Source: Rugalucina vietnamica
Lineage: Eukaryota; Mollusca; Bivalvia; Lucinida; Lucinidae
Length of the DNA: 64,000 nucleotides
Reading direction: 5' to 3'
Assembly: GCA_964017185.1 (NCBI GenBank)
Contig: OZ024878.1
Coordinates: 13,153,351-13,217,350 of the forward strand
Shown: in pieces, positions 51,481 through 63,265 of the stretch
Layout: each line of letters opens with the position of its first letter
Position numbering within the stretch: the stretch's first letter is position 1
The notes under the pieces: model-generated
Told to the model about the DNA's origin: nothing
The model's database searches: none
The model's input: the letters and a program-made list of their open reading frames with translations, nothing else
Position numbers and translations under genes: made by a program

Positions 51481-52740
51481 TGGTAATATAAGAATTACGT
51501 CAGGTTTAGGGCGACAAGGCTGTCTATATCTATTGTCATAGAAAACAAGTCAAATTTTGTGAGTTAAAACGTCCATCGAAACGCTTTTCAAACTTACCAA
51601 GTAAATAAATTTTGTGAAGTTGTAGTATTGTCAGCACATGGTTACATTGTGGTATGGACACCTCCTTTCCTTTTAAAATGTTACTGCTCATAGATCAAGG
51701 TTTTAGATGATGAAGAATCTAAAATTTCTATTAATGGACTAAGCAAAGATCAGATACAAAGCAACATTAATTGTTTGGGTCAGTAAATTTCATCCGACTT
51801 ATCGATTCATAACAAACAGGCTAAAAAGTGCTACGTTTTCTGTCCTCGTAAAAATTGAAATTTCTGTTTGACGAAAATTGTTCTTCATTTAGATCTATAT
51901 ATTAGCAAGCTAATGAAGCATGTGTAAAATCGTTCTTCTAACCCTTTTAAACCCAACGTTTTAGTGTATGTTAGGACAGGCCAAAGCAAGTATTTGCAGT
52001 GTCATTAGGGTGCCCCTCTTTAGTATCTCAGACTGCAATGATAAATTGCATCCTCCTAAAATGATTGGGTGGTTTCAATATCGCAAAGAACCTGTTCTTA
52101 CCTTATGACTGCAATGTTAATCGCGAGGAGTTATTTTTCATACCTTACTGCACGTGCGGCGTTTAGGTCAGTCATGCAGGTAGAGAAAATAGTTTCACTC
52201 TTGTCTGGAAGTAAGGAAAGTACTTTCATACCTGTCAGGAGGTAAGGAAAGTGACTTTCCTTACACCCAGATAGGTGCTAAAAGTGACTCCTACCTCCAG
52301 ACAGGCGATGAATGGTCCGCTAAAGCATGGCCATGTCATTCCGACTTAGACTTCTATCCCAATGTAACCGCTTTTATTTCATCGTTTGTGACGTGAGACA
52401 AGAAGTATTACAGACGTGAGACAAGAAGTATTAAATAACAGTTGTCCAGTGTGCAAGAACATCGATTTCTTTTCACACTGATGGGACTAGGCAGTTACAT
52501 TGAGCTGAGAGTCCTCTCGAGTTGAAAGTTGCTTTCTGGTTCTAATATTATGGTTAGTGGGTAATTGGTATTAGAGTGCAAGAAATATGAATCAGAAACC
52601 AATTTCACACCGTTTGTATTGCTATTGTGTTTATGTTAAACGACCAACTGTATCCATTAAATACAGTTGGCCATTTGTATACTTGTCCCCTAACTTTTTT
52701 TTAGCATTGCCTGTATTTTGTGCACTGAACTTGGTCAAGG
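51481..52740. other. No gene; small repeats
   Basis: 52205-52310 holds imperfect inverted and direct copies of GGAGGTAAGGAAAGT / ACTTTCCTTAC. 52388-52436 is a 23-25 bp tandem duplication (GACGTGAGACAAGAAGTATT). No coding signal. Confidence 0.55.
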
Positions 52741-52938
52741 CTTTGTAAGGAAAATAATGTTGGTAATTTATTAATTAAGGAACATAATATACAATCATAT
52801 CAAACGAATCATACAATATAAATCAGAGAAATATCAACAAAACACAATCAAAAAACAATATATACATTAATCATGTAATATGTAGATAGTACTTGTATGA
52901 TACTTTTATCTCTTTCTTCTTTTTCAGATTACATTAGC

Positions 52939-55900
52939 CTACACTTTGAATTTATGAAGTTTGGTCCAGACCTGGAGAATATATTCATGAAACAATTTAA
53001 CAATTTCTAAATCTTTATTGGTTATATTTTGTTTATGATTAGGATTTAGACCACACATGTAAAATGTTTTATTGAAATTATATGAAGAATCAATTTTCTT
53101 GATCTTTCTCTTCAATTCCAATCTATCTTGTAAAAAGGCTGAACAAAGAATGAAAATATGTTGTTTGGCATAGAGTCCATTGTTACACATAGTACACTTA
53201 GGAACATCATTAACAATTTGATATTTAACAAGATATTGCCCAGTAGGTATAATACCATTAATATACCTATAGAGTATATTTCTATCAATAGGATTGTTAA
53301 ACGAGTTTAAAGATTTCCAAATTATTTCCCATGTAACATCAGGTAACAGTTCCTCTACATTTGATTTAATCTTGTTTTTACGTAGTAAATACTTGTATAA
53401 TAATTTAGAATTCATATTCCAGATTTCTTTGTTAGGTTTGTATATTGTTATAGTTTACTAAAGTGTGATAACTCCTTAGGTATATTTATGGTATGTACAA
53501 AGTTATTAGAACACAATGATGGATAAATATCGTTCAAAGAAAAACCAAACCAGTATATAAAAAGACCAGCCCATGGTTGGTTAATATATGTTCTTATATT
53601 AAGCAAAGTTTGCAATTGATCAGTTTGAGATCGTAATAATAAATTTGGCATTGATAATCCACCATCCAATACATGACACATCAAAATGTCTCTAGGTAAT
53701 TTTTCGTTAGTTGAGCTCCAGAGAAAACTGAATAATAAATTATTGAATTTCTGTAAAGTAGCATAATCCAAAGGGTATAGTTTGAGGATATATTGTAGCT
53801 TACTTGCAATGAAAACCTTTATTACTGTTACCTTATTAAATATATTTAGTTTCATATTTTCCCATCTATTTGTAGTAAGTTTCAATTTATTTAAACAATT
53901 ATCAAAACTTAACATCTTTGCATTCATTCCAAAGTTATATTGATGTTTTCTGTAAGGTTTTTGGTAGACCTTCTATAGTGCCTTGTGTATAAATTTCTGT
54001 TTTGTTATTATTAATTTTAGAGCCAGACACTTTTCCATGTTCTAAGTTTTCATTTTCTAAGTATTTATATGATAAAGCTGTTGTTATTAGCGCAGTTGTA
54101 TCATCTGCATGAGCAATCATTTTAATTTATTTCGTAGTGTTCGGAATATGTATACCTTTTATAAGGCTGTTAAAATTTACTTTATAGATTAAGGGTTCAA
54201 GGGACAGGACATATAACAACATTGACAAGGGGCATCCTTGTCGCACTCATCTATCAATATTAAATTCCTTAGTAAAAGTACCATTTATTATTACTTTAGA
54301 AAAGGTTTTTTACATATTATGTTAAACCACTGTATAAAGTTAGGAGGAAAGGTAAATTTTATAAGAGATTTTTCAATAAAATTTCTTTCTTCCCTGTCAA
54401 ACGCTTTTTCGTTATCAAGTGAAACAATAGATATAGTTTTTTTTATTTTGATTTGCATATATTAAAATTGATGATAAATTTAAGGCATTATTTAAAATGT
54501 TTCTATTTTTGCATCCACTACTTTGATACGGACTTATAGTATAATCTAAAACTAATCTAACTCTGTTTGCTAGAATTTTGGCCAATATTTTGTAATCAAT
54601 AGTAAGTAGAGATATAGGTCTCCAAGCTTTAAGATCAAAAGGGGAACCCTTTTTCTTGAAAATTAGTGTAATTATACTATTACACATTGAATCTGGTAAT
54701 TTATTTTGGAAAAATATATTATTATAAACGTCAGCCAGTATGGGAGAAATTATATCCGAAAAGTGTTTGAAAAATTCAGGAGTAAGGCCATCTTCCCCTG
54801 GAGATTTGTTAATGTTCAAATCTTTAATTGCACTTTTAACTTCATCAGTTGAAATAAAGTCATCGAGTAATTCTTTATCATCATGCTTAGTTTCTGTAGG
54901 ATTAAAATTATATAGGTATGCATCATAACGTTTATCAGAAATGTTTTGGGATGTGTATAATGTACTATAAAATTTTGTAACTTCATCTAAAACTTCCTAT
55001 TTATCAGTTATAAATGTATTTTCATTTTTTAATTTAAAGATACTTCTTTGTTGCCCATTTTTTATTTCTTCTTTTCTAGAAATTTCTTTACCTTGTTCAT
55101 AAATATCATTTTGATAATAAGATTTTGTTCTAATCCTATCACCTTTATTTTTAAATTTTTTTATGGATTCCAACTTGTCTCGAATATTGTTTAAAATTTC
55201 TTCAGAGAAATCTCCTTGCTTCATTTCTTTAGAAATTTGCTCTTCACTTCTCCTTATTTTTGCTAAAATCTTCGAAGATTTTATGGAAATATTTTTAATT
55301 TCTTTTTTATATCTTTCCCATCTCTGAACTACATCCGACATATTATATGGACTGTAAAAAAGATTCAGTCAATTATTTATTTCATGATTATATTGATTAT
55401 TTTGAAGTATAGAATTATTCAGCTTCCAATAGAAAGCACCCCAGGGTTTAAATTTCGCTAGATCCATTTTGATTAAAACCACATTATGATCAGCTATACA
55501 TGGTAAATAATTAATTGAATTTGTCTTTCCAACAATTGTAAGTGAAGTATAAATTCTATCGATTCTTGCATTCTTATGCGTATAATTATTATCATTATTT
55601 TTATGGATCAAAACATCATGAACATCATACAAGTCAAATTTTTTAGGAATGAAGGTCTTACAAACACGTTTATCTGAGTATAAAATTTTTGGTAGTCTAT
55701 CTAGGTCATTCTCAACGTAGTTGAAATCACCAGCTAAAATGATTGTATTATTTTATATTTGTTAATATATGTTTTAAAGTGTTCATAAAATTCTATCTTA
55801 TATTCATTATTAGCATTTGCATAAACTGATATGATATCAGTATTACTGTCCGAATGTATTCTTAAATGAGTTACTCTATTTTGAATTACAGGATCATTAA

Positions 55901-56153
55901 TTTTAAGATGATCAATTTTTAAATTTGTCAAAAAATTCCTTATCAAAACTGCGGAACCCGACCATTGCGCTTGGTTCAAAAATAAACTCCCTTTCGTCTC
56001 CTTTTCAATTTTATTTTTATATTCATCACTCACCAAATGGGTTTCCTGTATACATAAAATATCAATGTTACTATTATTCAAAAGGTCAACCACTTTTTCT
56101 GAATACCTAACTAACCCATTCACATTTACCGTAGCTAAACGTACCATTATCAA
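52939..56153 (-). pseudogene. LINE-C ORF2: endonuclease-reverse transcriptase, broken
   Basis: Pieces in order: 56153-55734 endonuclease start (TVNVNGL, CIQETHLV); the frame changes near 55740 and continues with LAGDFNYVENDLDR and YLPCIADHNVVLIKM; 55341-54997 a Lys-rich linker; 54819-54415 RT fingers (NINKSPGEDGLTPEFF, LKAWRPISLL); about 54410-54150 motif A SLDNEKAFDR and motif B RQGCPLS; 54120-53935 motif C, MIAHADDTT, where the usual Tyr or Phe before ADD is His; 53927-53448 and 53415-52939 the C-terminal region with NDVPKCTMCNNGLYAKQHIF. At least five frame changes or stops separate the pieces. Confidence 0.88.
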
Positions 56154-56228
56154 ACAGGAAAAATAAAAAAATTAACAAATCAGTATTTGTAATTTAAGGA
56201 TACATTCAGATGTTTTGATAAAAGGATA

Positions 56229-57707
56229 TCAGCCCCATTGATCGTCTATTGTGTTTTCGGTTGTGTTGTCCATCCTGAGTATTCCACTAAGGGTTATACC
56301 GTCTTGTGATTCTGAGTTATCAATTTGGTTTAGTGTTCCTTCAGTGTTATTTCTATTCTGAGCACATGGGGGGTGAGAATGTCCTAGACTATGCACAGAT
56401 TCTCCATCAGATTGTTGTAGGTCTTGATATCCTAGTTCATCGTCGCCATCTCTATCTGTTGACTGTCCGATTTCATCCCCTGTTATGTAGCCCGAGCCCG
56501 AACTTTGTGATTTCATTGTTGTAGTTGTTTCTGTAGATGTTTCGGAGGACACACTACCATCCGATTGGGTAACTTGTAATTGAGGTTCTATATGTGTGTT
56601 GTCAATTGTCATATCAGGTGTTGTTTCATGAATTCCATTGTCATCATGAGAATTATCCTGTCCGGTTTCATTCTCGATTGTACGTCTCTTAAGTTTAGCA
56701 TTTAGTTTGTGATTTTTCCTGCTGCGAAATGTTTGAAAGTCAGTTTCTTCATCAACATCAGATGGGGAGTTACGTTTTCTGTTAACCATGTCACATGTTT
56801 TTTGCTTTTCATTATTTTGCTGTTCCAATAGTTTGTCTCTTTTTATTTTCTCTTGTTCTTGTTGTTTCTTGCGTTCTTTTTCCTCTTGTGCTTTCAGTCG
56901 TCTTTCGTTTTGTATCCTTTGTTCTTCCACTTTCGCATTCCACTCATCTCTCATGTTTTGTTCTGTTTGAGGCAATGGTGGATTATCTATGTCAGTATAG
57001 TTTTGTTCCTGGTTTTGTAGATTTGGACATTTGTCACGAAAGTGTCCCTTAGTCTAGCAAATGCCACAAATCAGACGCCTGTCTTGATTATCATGACGTA
57101 ATCGAATGCGGTTTCCTCTAACAAAGAGTGTAGTTGGAATTGGGGTATCAATATGAGAGAAAGAAATAGATCTTACCCCGTTGTAGATTTCTGTGTTGTA
57201 GTACTTGTGTTCATATATTTCCTCATTCACGAGTTGTCCAAATTGTGAAAGCTTGTGTTTAATCCAAGAGTTTGGCAATTGGAAAGGTGCCTCGTAAATA
57301 TACACTCGAGTCAGTGGATCTTTCACTTGATTTCTCATACTCCTGCTCTGTGTAATTGTGAAAACATTGTTTTTAATTTTCATTGGTTGATGAAATAGTT
57401 CCTGTTTGAATCGATCCAACACCACACCAGGTTTCAGTGTTATTTCAGCTATGAATTTCTTATCAGTAATGTAACGTAGGATTCCATGAATCATTGTATT
57501 TAACTTTAGTTTCTTGAGGTATGAAATTAGGTCATAAGACTCAAATTCTGCAGTTGTGTAGATTGATAGTGTATTTATCAAATTTTCCTGTATTTCAGTC
57601 CATCTTCCATCTGCGGATGTTCTAGTGTGCACTGGAATTTCAGAAGGTTGAGAACTAATAGCCCTCACATAATCCATTTGATTTTCATCTCCATCCATAG
57701 CGAACAA
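56229..57707 (-). pseudogene. LINE-C ORF1 with CCHC knuckle, one nonsense codon
   Basis: Two long frames (57707-57054 and 56975-56229) lie in the same frame and are separated by a single TAG at 57054-57056. The first, 217 codons, is a nucleic-acid-binding ORF1 region (FVRGNRIRLRHDNQDRRLIC) ending in CGIC. After the TAG the knuckle continues TKGHFRDKC, giving C-x2-C-x4-H-x4-C with the stop falling inside the motif. The second part has a Glu/Lys/Gln-rich coiled coil (KAQEEKERKKQQEQEKIKRD) and an acidic Ser/Thr-rich tail. Total about 492 codons. Probably an RNA-binding protein of the RNP; a single point mutation inactivates it. Confidence 0.85.
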
Positions 57708-57715
57708 CAGTTAAT

Positions 57716-58120
57716 ACAGTAAAGACCATACGGTCATGCACTGACACTTAATTCAATAATAATAACTATGAATTATTTCTCATGATTGATATACAGCAAG
57801 AAAGACCCCTCACTTTCTCTGAGAAAGTTAGGTCCATAGGTTTCAAACCTTACATTATAAACCTACACACGCTATATATACTAATCTAAAAAGCATTACG
57901 AAGTGGTGCTATGTCTTTGCATAAAAAAGAAAACATAATTTATATTTGCTCGCCCAGTCTGCTAAGTGTTTCAATAAAACGATAATTCCTGTAATACCGA
58001 AAAATCTGAACTTAACCGACAAACCTGACATGCTCAGATCCTGTGTGAATATTTCATTGGCATCTAACATCGGGATTATACGTGTACTATCATTATAACA
58101 TTCCTCTTTTAATATTCCAG
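57716..58120. other. No gene recognised
   Basis: Short unclassified stretch with a small stem CACTTTCTCTGAGAAAGT (about 57810). The minus 71-codon frame is not convincing. Confidence 0.4.
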
Positions 58121-58129
58121 TCATGTCAG

Positions 58130-58300
58130 GACGGAGCCATCATATCATGTGTATAAACTGCACTATTGACTGGAGAGTAAACGCGTCTTACTCAAGGACA
58201 CAATACGGCACCCAGACAGGATTTGAATCTATGACCACTCGATTAGGAGTCCCGACTATCTACAACTAGGTCACCGAGCTTAAACCGTCGTTTCAAGTGT
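58130..58300 (-). mobile_element. tRNA-derived SINE
   Basis: On the minus strand GCTCGGTGACCTAGTTGTAG (A-box region), GTGGTCATAGATTCAAATCC (B-box region) and CTGTCTGGGTGCCGTATTGT, then TCCTTGAGTAAGACGCG. The arrangement fits a tRNA-derived SINE. A second GAGTAAAGCATATTC block at 58305-58325 hints at a tail relic. Confidence 0.65.
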
Positions 58301-59121
58301 TATGGTGAATATGCTTTACTCAAGGTCACACTCGGGACCAAACTCCAAGCCGCAGTGTTCAACTTCCGGACGTAAGTCCTCTCAGAAAACAATATCGTAG
58401 AGCAACGGACTTGCTTTTCTTGATTCATACTTGCATCTTCGGGAGGATAATATTCATCTGCCATGAAATTGTTTTCATCCATGATACCAATTTGTCAAAT
58501 ATTTCATGAAATATTATGACAAACTGCATTGTGGATTATTGCAAACAGTTGGGTCTTATATTTTTGGAATTGCATTAACATTTTGTGCGATAGGCTGAAA
58601 TAACGATTGGATTTGCGCAGAACATAGACTGTAGGTTCAAACTAGGGGAAGCAACACTTGAAAAAATCTCTAATAGGTGAACGAAAATAACAGAAGTATA
58701 AATAACTCAGTCTGTAGAAAAGACGACGACAACAGCTCTGTCATTAAATTCATTGACCGTGGTTATTCATTGACTAGTGAGAACCGAAAAACTACATGAT
58801 TGTGCAGATCCTAATGTTATGAACTAAACTATTGCAGAAGCTAAGCGTGATGTTGACAACCCGTTAAAAGGTTTTACTAACTGTTCATAGGCGGAACGTC
58901 TATTGCAGATACCTACAATGCTCGTTTTGGTCAGTTTCAGCAATGCTCTACTTATTACACGGGCATGTATATCAAGAAAAAAAATGGGTAAATGAATGAC
59001 CACCTTTAGTTAATGTTTGGGAAAGGAATGCTGATCTGCTTGTGATTGTTCCTGGTGCATGTAATTGCTAACTTGTTATTTTCAACGTTCCATGTGTACG
59101 GTGATCACTCTCATGTGACCG
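58301..59121. other. No gene recognised
   Basis: Unclassified sequence. A 60-codon minus frame (58482-58300) starts MDENNFMADEYYPPEDASMN, which looks protein-like, but it has no domain and overlaps SINE-derived sequence at its end. Confidence 0.35.
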
Positions 59122-59349
59122 TTAAGCTGATCCATCGTTGTTTTTCGTTGTGCCCACGCTTGGCCCAAATGTTACCCATGGGGCTGCCCCGCCGGTAGCA
59201 ACCGTTTCTGTCGCTGCCCCAACGGTCGATCCGATTGCTTTAGCTGGAACATGCCGCGGGATCCATTGGATCGGATTTAACGACAAACTGGATTCCGTCG
59301 ATATATAGCTTATCAACAGATATACGAGTAAACACCTCTTTGTCCTCAT
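59122..59349 (-). CDS. Candidate small secreted protein (75 aa)
   Basis: ATG to TAA on the minus strand. The N terminus MRTKRCLLVYLLISYISTES looks like a signal peptide (basic start, hydrophobic core, small residues), followed by LNPIQWIPRHVPAKAIGSTV and an Ala/Gly/Thr-rich stretch (GAATETVATGGAAPWVTFGP). GC content rises in the frame against AT-rich flanks. It has a single Cys, in the signal part, so it is not a disulphide-rich peptide. No polyadenylation signal is close, and it may be only the first exon of a gene or chance. No family is recognised. Confidence 0.35.
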   Translation of the reverse strand: MRTKRCLLVYLLISYISTESSLSLNPIQWIPRHVPAKAIGSTVGAATETVATGGAAPWVTFGPSVGTTKNNDGSA

Positions 59350-60744
59350 TTTTTGCTTCTTCTTCTATTACCGATTACACACTTTTGGATACAGGACATG
59401 CCGTTTATATGGTCCCTTATGAGTTTGAAACTAGTCATATGGCACCATAGTCTGCAGAGCTACATGTAGCTACCCTTCTTTGTTGCTTTGTGTTTGTATT
59501 TAGGCGGAAGGCATTTATTTCTATTTCTCCTATCTACATAATAAATCAAGATTTTTACTGTAAATCGTCGGATGAGCGATCGTTGACCTTTGAACTACTT
59601 GCTTATCCTTTTGCAAGACAGTCATGAAGATTTTATTATTCACATTGCCATTGGTTCGAGTCCCAATGCGGTCAAATATTGAACAAGCAAAGTTAAGCTT
59701 AGCTTGCAGATGTGTCGAATGTCCATTACTTCCGTTTTCATCCTATGAACTGCTGGATTAGATTTTATATGAGTGAAATAATTTTGAACACAAACAAAAA
59801 ATGAAATTCAAATATTTGTCTTACAGAGCATGTAAACTTAAGTCAATGGGATTTCCGTTGCCAATCGCAAACAAAACTGGAAAAAAAACTGCCGTAGACA
59901 TAACTGACTAGATGCGATAAAAACAGGGTCATGTTCAGACTACGAAGAAACTCATCTTAATCTTTGCATATAGAGCAGTTTTTCATATTACGAAGTTCGG
60001 TGTAGTTAAAGATCAGCTCAAGTGAGTTAATTGTTGAGTAATAATTCACTCTTTGGAGGTCAGCGACTCCCAGCTGAATCAACCAAGTGATACTAATGTT
60101 GACTAGGAAATTAAAAGTGCTTTGCGTTAAAATGACTTTCACTATCGCCTTTGAAACTGAAATGTATTGTATCATACCCTCATGTATAACCTTTGTGTTA
60201 TGTGAGTGATTATAAAGTTATGTTATGTTATGTTATGTAAAGAAGATCAAATCACGAGCGCTTAGCGCGAGTGATTTATCTTCTTGCAACTGACCTCCAA
60301 ACAGTGCGGGGCAATTACTTTTCAAATGTCCCCGCAGTGCAGGGCAAATGACGGGGTTTTGACATTGGGATCCTTATCCAAGGGAGATTTTCTATTGCGA
60401 AGGGCGCGGCAAAAAGCAAAGTTTTGACCTCCAGTTTGCCCCCTGGGCTCATAGCAGGGCACTAAAAGCTGAAAAGTCATAATCCCCGCGCTTCCCCGTA
60501 GATGGGGGAGCAGTGGCTACAAATGACTGGTACATTAGCTACCCTTGAACATTAGTTGCCCTTAAGAAAAAAGAAAGAAAACAAAAACTTACGGTGAAAA
60601 AACTCCATAGCTTACCATGTGTATACCAGCAATATGAATTTAAACATATACTTAAGGAATAAAGAAACGCAACAAATACTTTTGTTTTCTTAAAACATGC
60701 TTTGTAATGCAAGTCTGTGGTATAACTGAGCATCTCATGTGAAA
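59350..60744. other. No gene; small repeats
   Basis: A short pentanucleotide tract (TTATG)n lies at 60217-60238. GTTTGGAGGTCAG-type blocks at about 60050 and 60285 (inverted) recur at 63935, and AAATCACGAGCGC at 60250 recurs at 63950, showing another dispersed repeat. A 72-codon and a 69-codon minus frame are not convincing genes. Confidence 0.5.
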
Positions 60745-61740
60745 ACAACGTTTAGACGTCAAATTGCAACCGGCTGAGCCACAATGTCGGTTACGTATGC
60801 TTAATGGCGTACGCGTAACCACACTGACCTACAGTAGCAAACCCTGTAACCACGATCAGTAAATGTCAAATTTGAAACCAAAACCAATATTTTGTTTCCA
60901 AAACCCCTAAAAGTGTTTGCAGATGTAACCATCGATCAGTTCGTAACATTTGGATATGTTATGGGACGTTTAACGTCACCAACGTCAATTGAAAAAATTA
61001 GTCAAAAGCTAGAAAAATTCCTTCGGCATGCGTTATATTCAATAAAATGATTATTTACGTAAACATTATGACCTTTGTACGTCAGACGTCCATAAAACGT
61101 CCATTATAACGTCAAAATCTAACATCCTGCATTTTAAAGACTCTCATTATGTTTTTCAAATTTTCTTTTTTAAAAAGTGATCAATTACCAAACGTTTGAT
61201 TACAGTGCGTAAATCGAGTGTTTACTCAAAGCATATAATCCGTTTTGCTCCTTTACATGACGTGATAGTCTGTCTAAAGAACGTCAAAACAAACGCTCCG
61301 ATGATCCATTTCTACGATACCTGTGACGTCACTGTTGGTTAAAAAGCACGTCGTGCCATATGTTGGTTCGATATATACCGTTTAGGTACAAATAGCCAAA
61401 ATCGAATAATTAAAATGACGTTAATTACCCATTTTTCTTTATTGTAAACTTCACCATTCCGTTAACAAGATTTAATGCAACATGGGTTGTCACCTAAGTA
61501 TACAATGATTCTAGTCTTTATTGCACATTATCAAGTCGACGTCACGTAACCCACATGCAAAGAATTTGCCATCTTCCCCTTCGCCCCGACGTTTACGTCA
61601 CAATTTGCGTTTTTCATAGTTTTTGACGTTTTGTCGTTATTTTTATCAATAAAATGACGTTTTCTCATTTCATCACGTGCAAAAAGCAGTCAGCAGGTCA
61701 TTTCATAAAAGGATTTTATCAAAACGTCAAATACATACGT
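60745..61740. promoter_or_regulatory. Dense cluster of ACGT-core (TGACGT/ACGTCA) motifs
   Basis: About 25 ACGT tetramers in 1 kb by direct reading, some 14 of them in the form TGACGT or ACGTCA, including a full TGACGTCA at 61324. Such motifs are binding sites of CREB/ATF-type bZIP proteins. No ORF is here. Whether this is an enhancer or a decayed repeat cannot be told from sequence. Confidence 0.4.
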
Positions 61741-61789
61741 AAAAGTTGAAATTTAGTGTGTTGCGTATTTTAATTCCTTAAGTATATAA

Positions 61790-61859
61790 TAGTATGCAAC
61801 CGGTTTAGGTCCTTTGAGATCAGTATATGCAACCGATTTAGGTCGTTTGAGATCAGTAA
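61790..61859 (+). repeat. 33-bp tandem duplication
   Basis: TATGCAACCGGTTTAGGTCC and TATGCAACCGATTTAGGTCG begin two adjacent units, each ending TTTGAGATCAGTA. Confidence 0.9.
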
Positions 61860-61989
61860 AGATATTCAGGGTGTTCAAAACAATCACGTTTATAAACATA
61901 CTTCTAAGCAATGTTTAAATTATTTGACCCCGTTTAGGAATGGGTCTTTGATTTAGACTTATCGTTTTTTTTTTTTCGAAATTACAGTA

Positions 61990-62019
61990 CAATAGTCCAC
62001 AGGCGCTCGACGACTGGAC

Positions 62020-62071
<52 letters not shown>

Positions 62072-62962
62072 TTTTCACCCGTTTGGAGACCCTTACGATA
62101 TGTTCATGCAATTATTTTACCTTTAAAACCTTTTCTATCAATCCTCAATCAACCCTCGTCTATGGGCTACTATATAGACAAGGTCGGAAACGCGGTGTCC
62201 TAGTTTAATTGGGGTCATGGGATTCCCCGCATCTCAAACTCGTACTTCACCCTTTACCGTTATTTCAATGCTGGGTGTCTACTTATGAGCGACTATGTAA
62301 AAGGTCTCACCCATTGCCTTCGTCAAAAATAAGCATAGTCGCCCGTAAACTTATATTTTATACCACCACCTGTCTACTTGGATGGGATCCCGAATGTTTT
62401 TGTATGGTGACCTTTCGTTTCTAGAAATCAGTGGAAGGTCACTGTAAATATCGTATGAAAGAATCAATCCTACTGGATAATTGTATTGCATTGTTGCCAT
62501 GACACTAGATCACAAAGTGTTTTGACTGGATATAAATCAAGCAACCTATAAAAACCAACGTAACACATATCACGTGCTGGCGTAACACGTCGTGTGACCA
62601 GTGTATTTATAGTAATGTCACGGCTAGATTGCCGATTTCATTCGGGATGTCCTCCAATTCTGTTGAATGCTTTAATTGTTAGTTTTTACGGGCGGTGGTG
62701 CTTATTTTGAATGAAGGCAATGGGCGAGACCTTTTACAAAGACACTCATGTGTTGACAGCCAGCATTGAAATAACGGTAAAGGGTGAAGTATGAGTTTGA
62801 GATGCGGGGAATCCCATGACCCCAATTAAACTAGGACACCGCGTTTCCGACCTTGTCTATATAGTAGCCCATAGACGAGGGTTGATTGAGGATTGATAGA
62901 AAAGGTTTTAAAGGTAAAATAATTGCATGAACATATCGTAAGGGTCTCCAAACGGGTGAAAA

Positions 62963-63001
<39 letters not shown>

Positions 63002-63030
63002 GTCCAGTCGTCGAGCGCCTGTGCAATAGT
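61990..63030. repeat. Large, near-perfect inverted repeat (about 345-bp arms)
   Basis: The left arm (about 61990-62352) and right arm (about 62684-63030) are inverted copies with few differences: for example TAGGACACCGCGTTTCCGAC on the right matches its complement on the left. Each arm carries a long homopolymer (T run about 62025-62068, A run about 62966-62996). The roughly 330-bp spacer holds no gene; frames across the arms are artefacts. The ends lack a clear target duplication. Confidence 0.88.
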
Positions 63031-63054
63031 CTGGCTTTCGTTGCCGGTTTTAAA

Positions 63055-63265
63055 AGGGCTACTGATGACAGTAATTCTCTTTGGCTCCATGTTGCCAAAT
63101 CTAAAGGGTCACTGACGAGACTTTAATAGTCGAAACCGCGGTATGGCCCATCCCCTTTCTCATTAATGTGTTCGCTGCTCTTAAAGGATCTAGTTTTGAT
63201 TTTTATTCATTACCCGAAATTGCGCAATATAGTCCATCCTATCTCCCTCTTAATGTTTTTACTGC
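63055..63265 (-). repeat. Dispersed repeat R4, copy 4
   Basis: Minus-orientation match to 11650-11880: TTCTCTTTGGCTCCATGTTG, CTAAAGGGTCACTGACGAG, CGAAACCGCGGTATGGCCCA. It abuts the right arm of the large inverted repeat. Confidence 0.7.

Larger units (their letters stand above)
52745..57715 (-). mobile_element. LINE-C: Tx1/L1-type non-LTR retrotransposon, degenerate
   Basis: A minus-strand element of about 5 kb with ORF1 (57707-56229, one internal stop) and ORF2 (56153-52939, several frameshifts). RT motif B (RQGCPLSMLLYVLSLEPL) and the CCHC-type ORF1 are typical of the Tx1/L1 group. Neither end is defined by a target duplication. It is inactive, but damage is moderate. Confidence 0.88.

Noticed and set aside
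62826-63098. 90-aa Phe-rich minus frame
   Set aside because: It crosses the homopolymer of the large inverted repeat and changes with run length.
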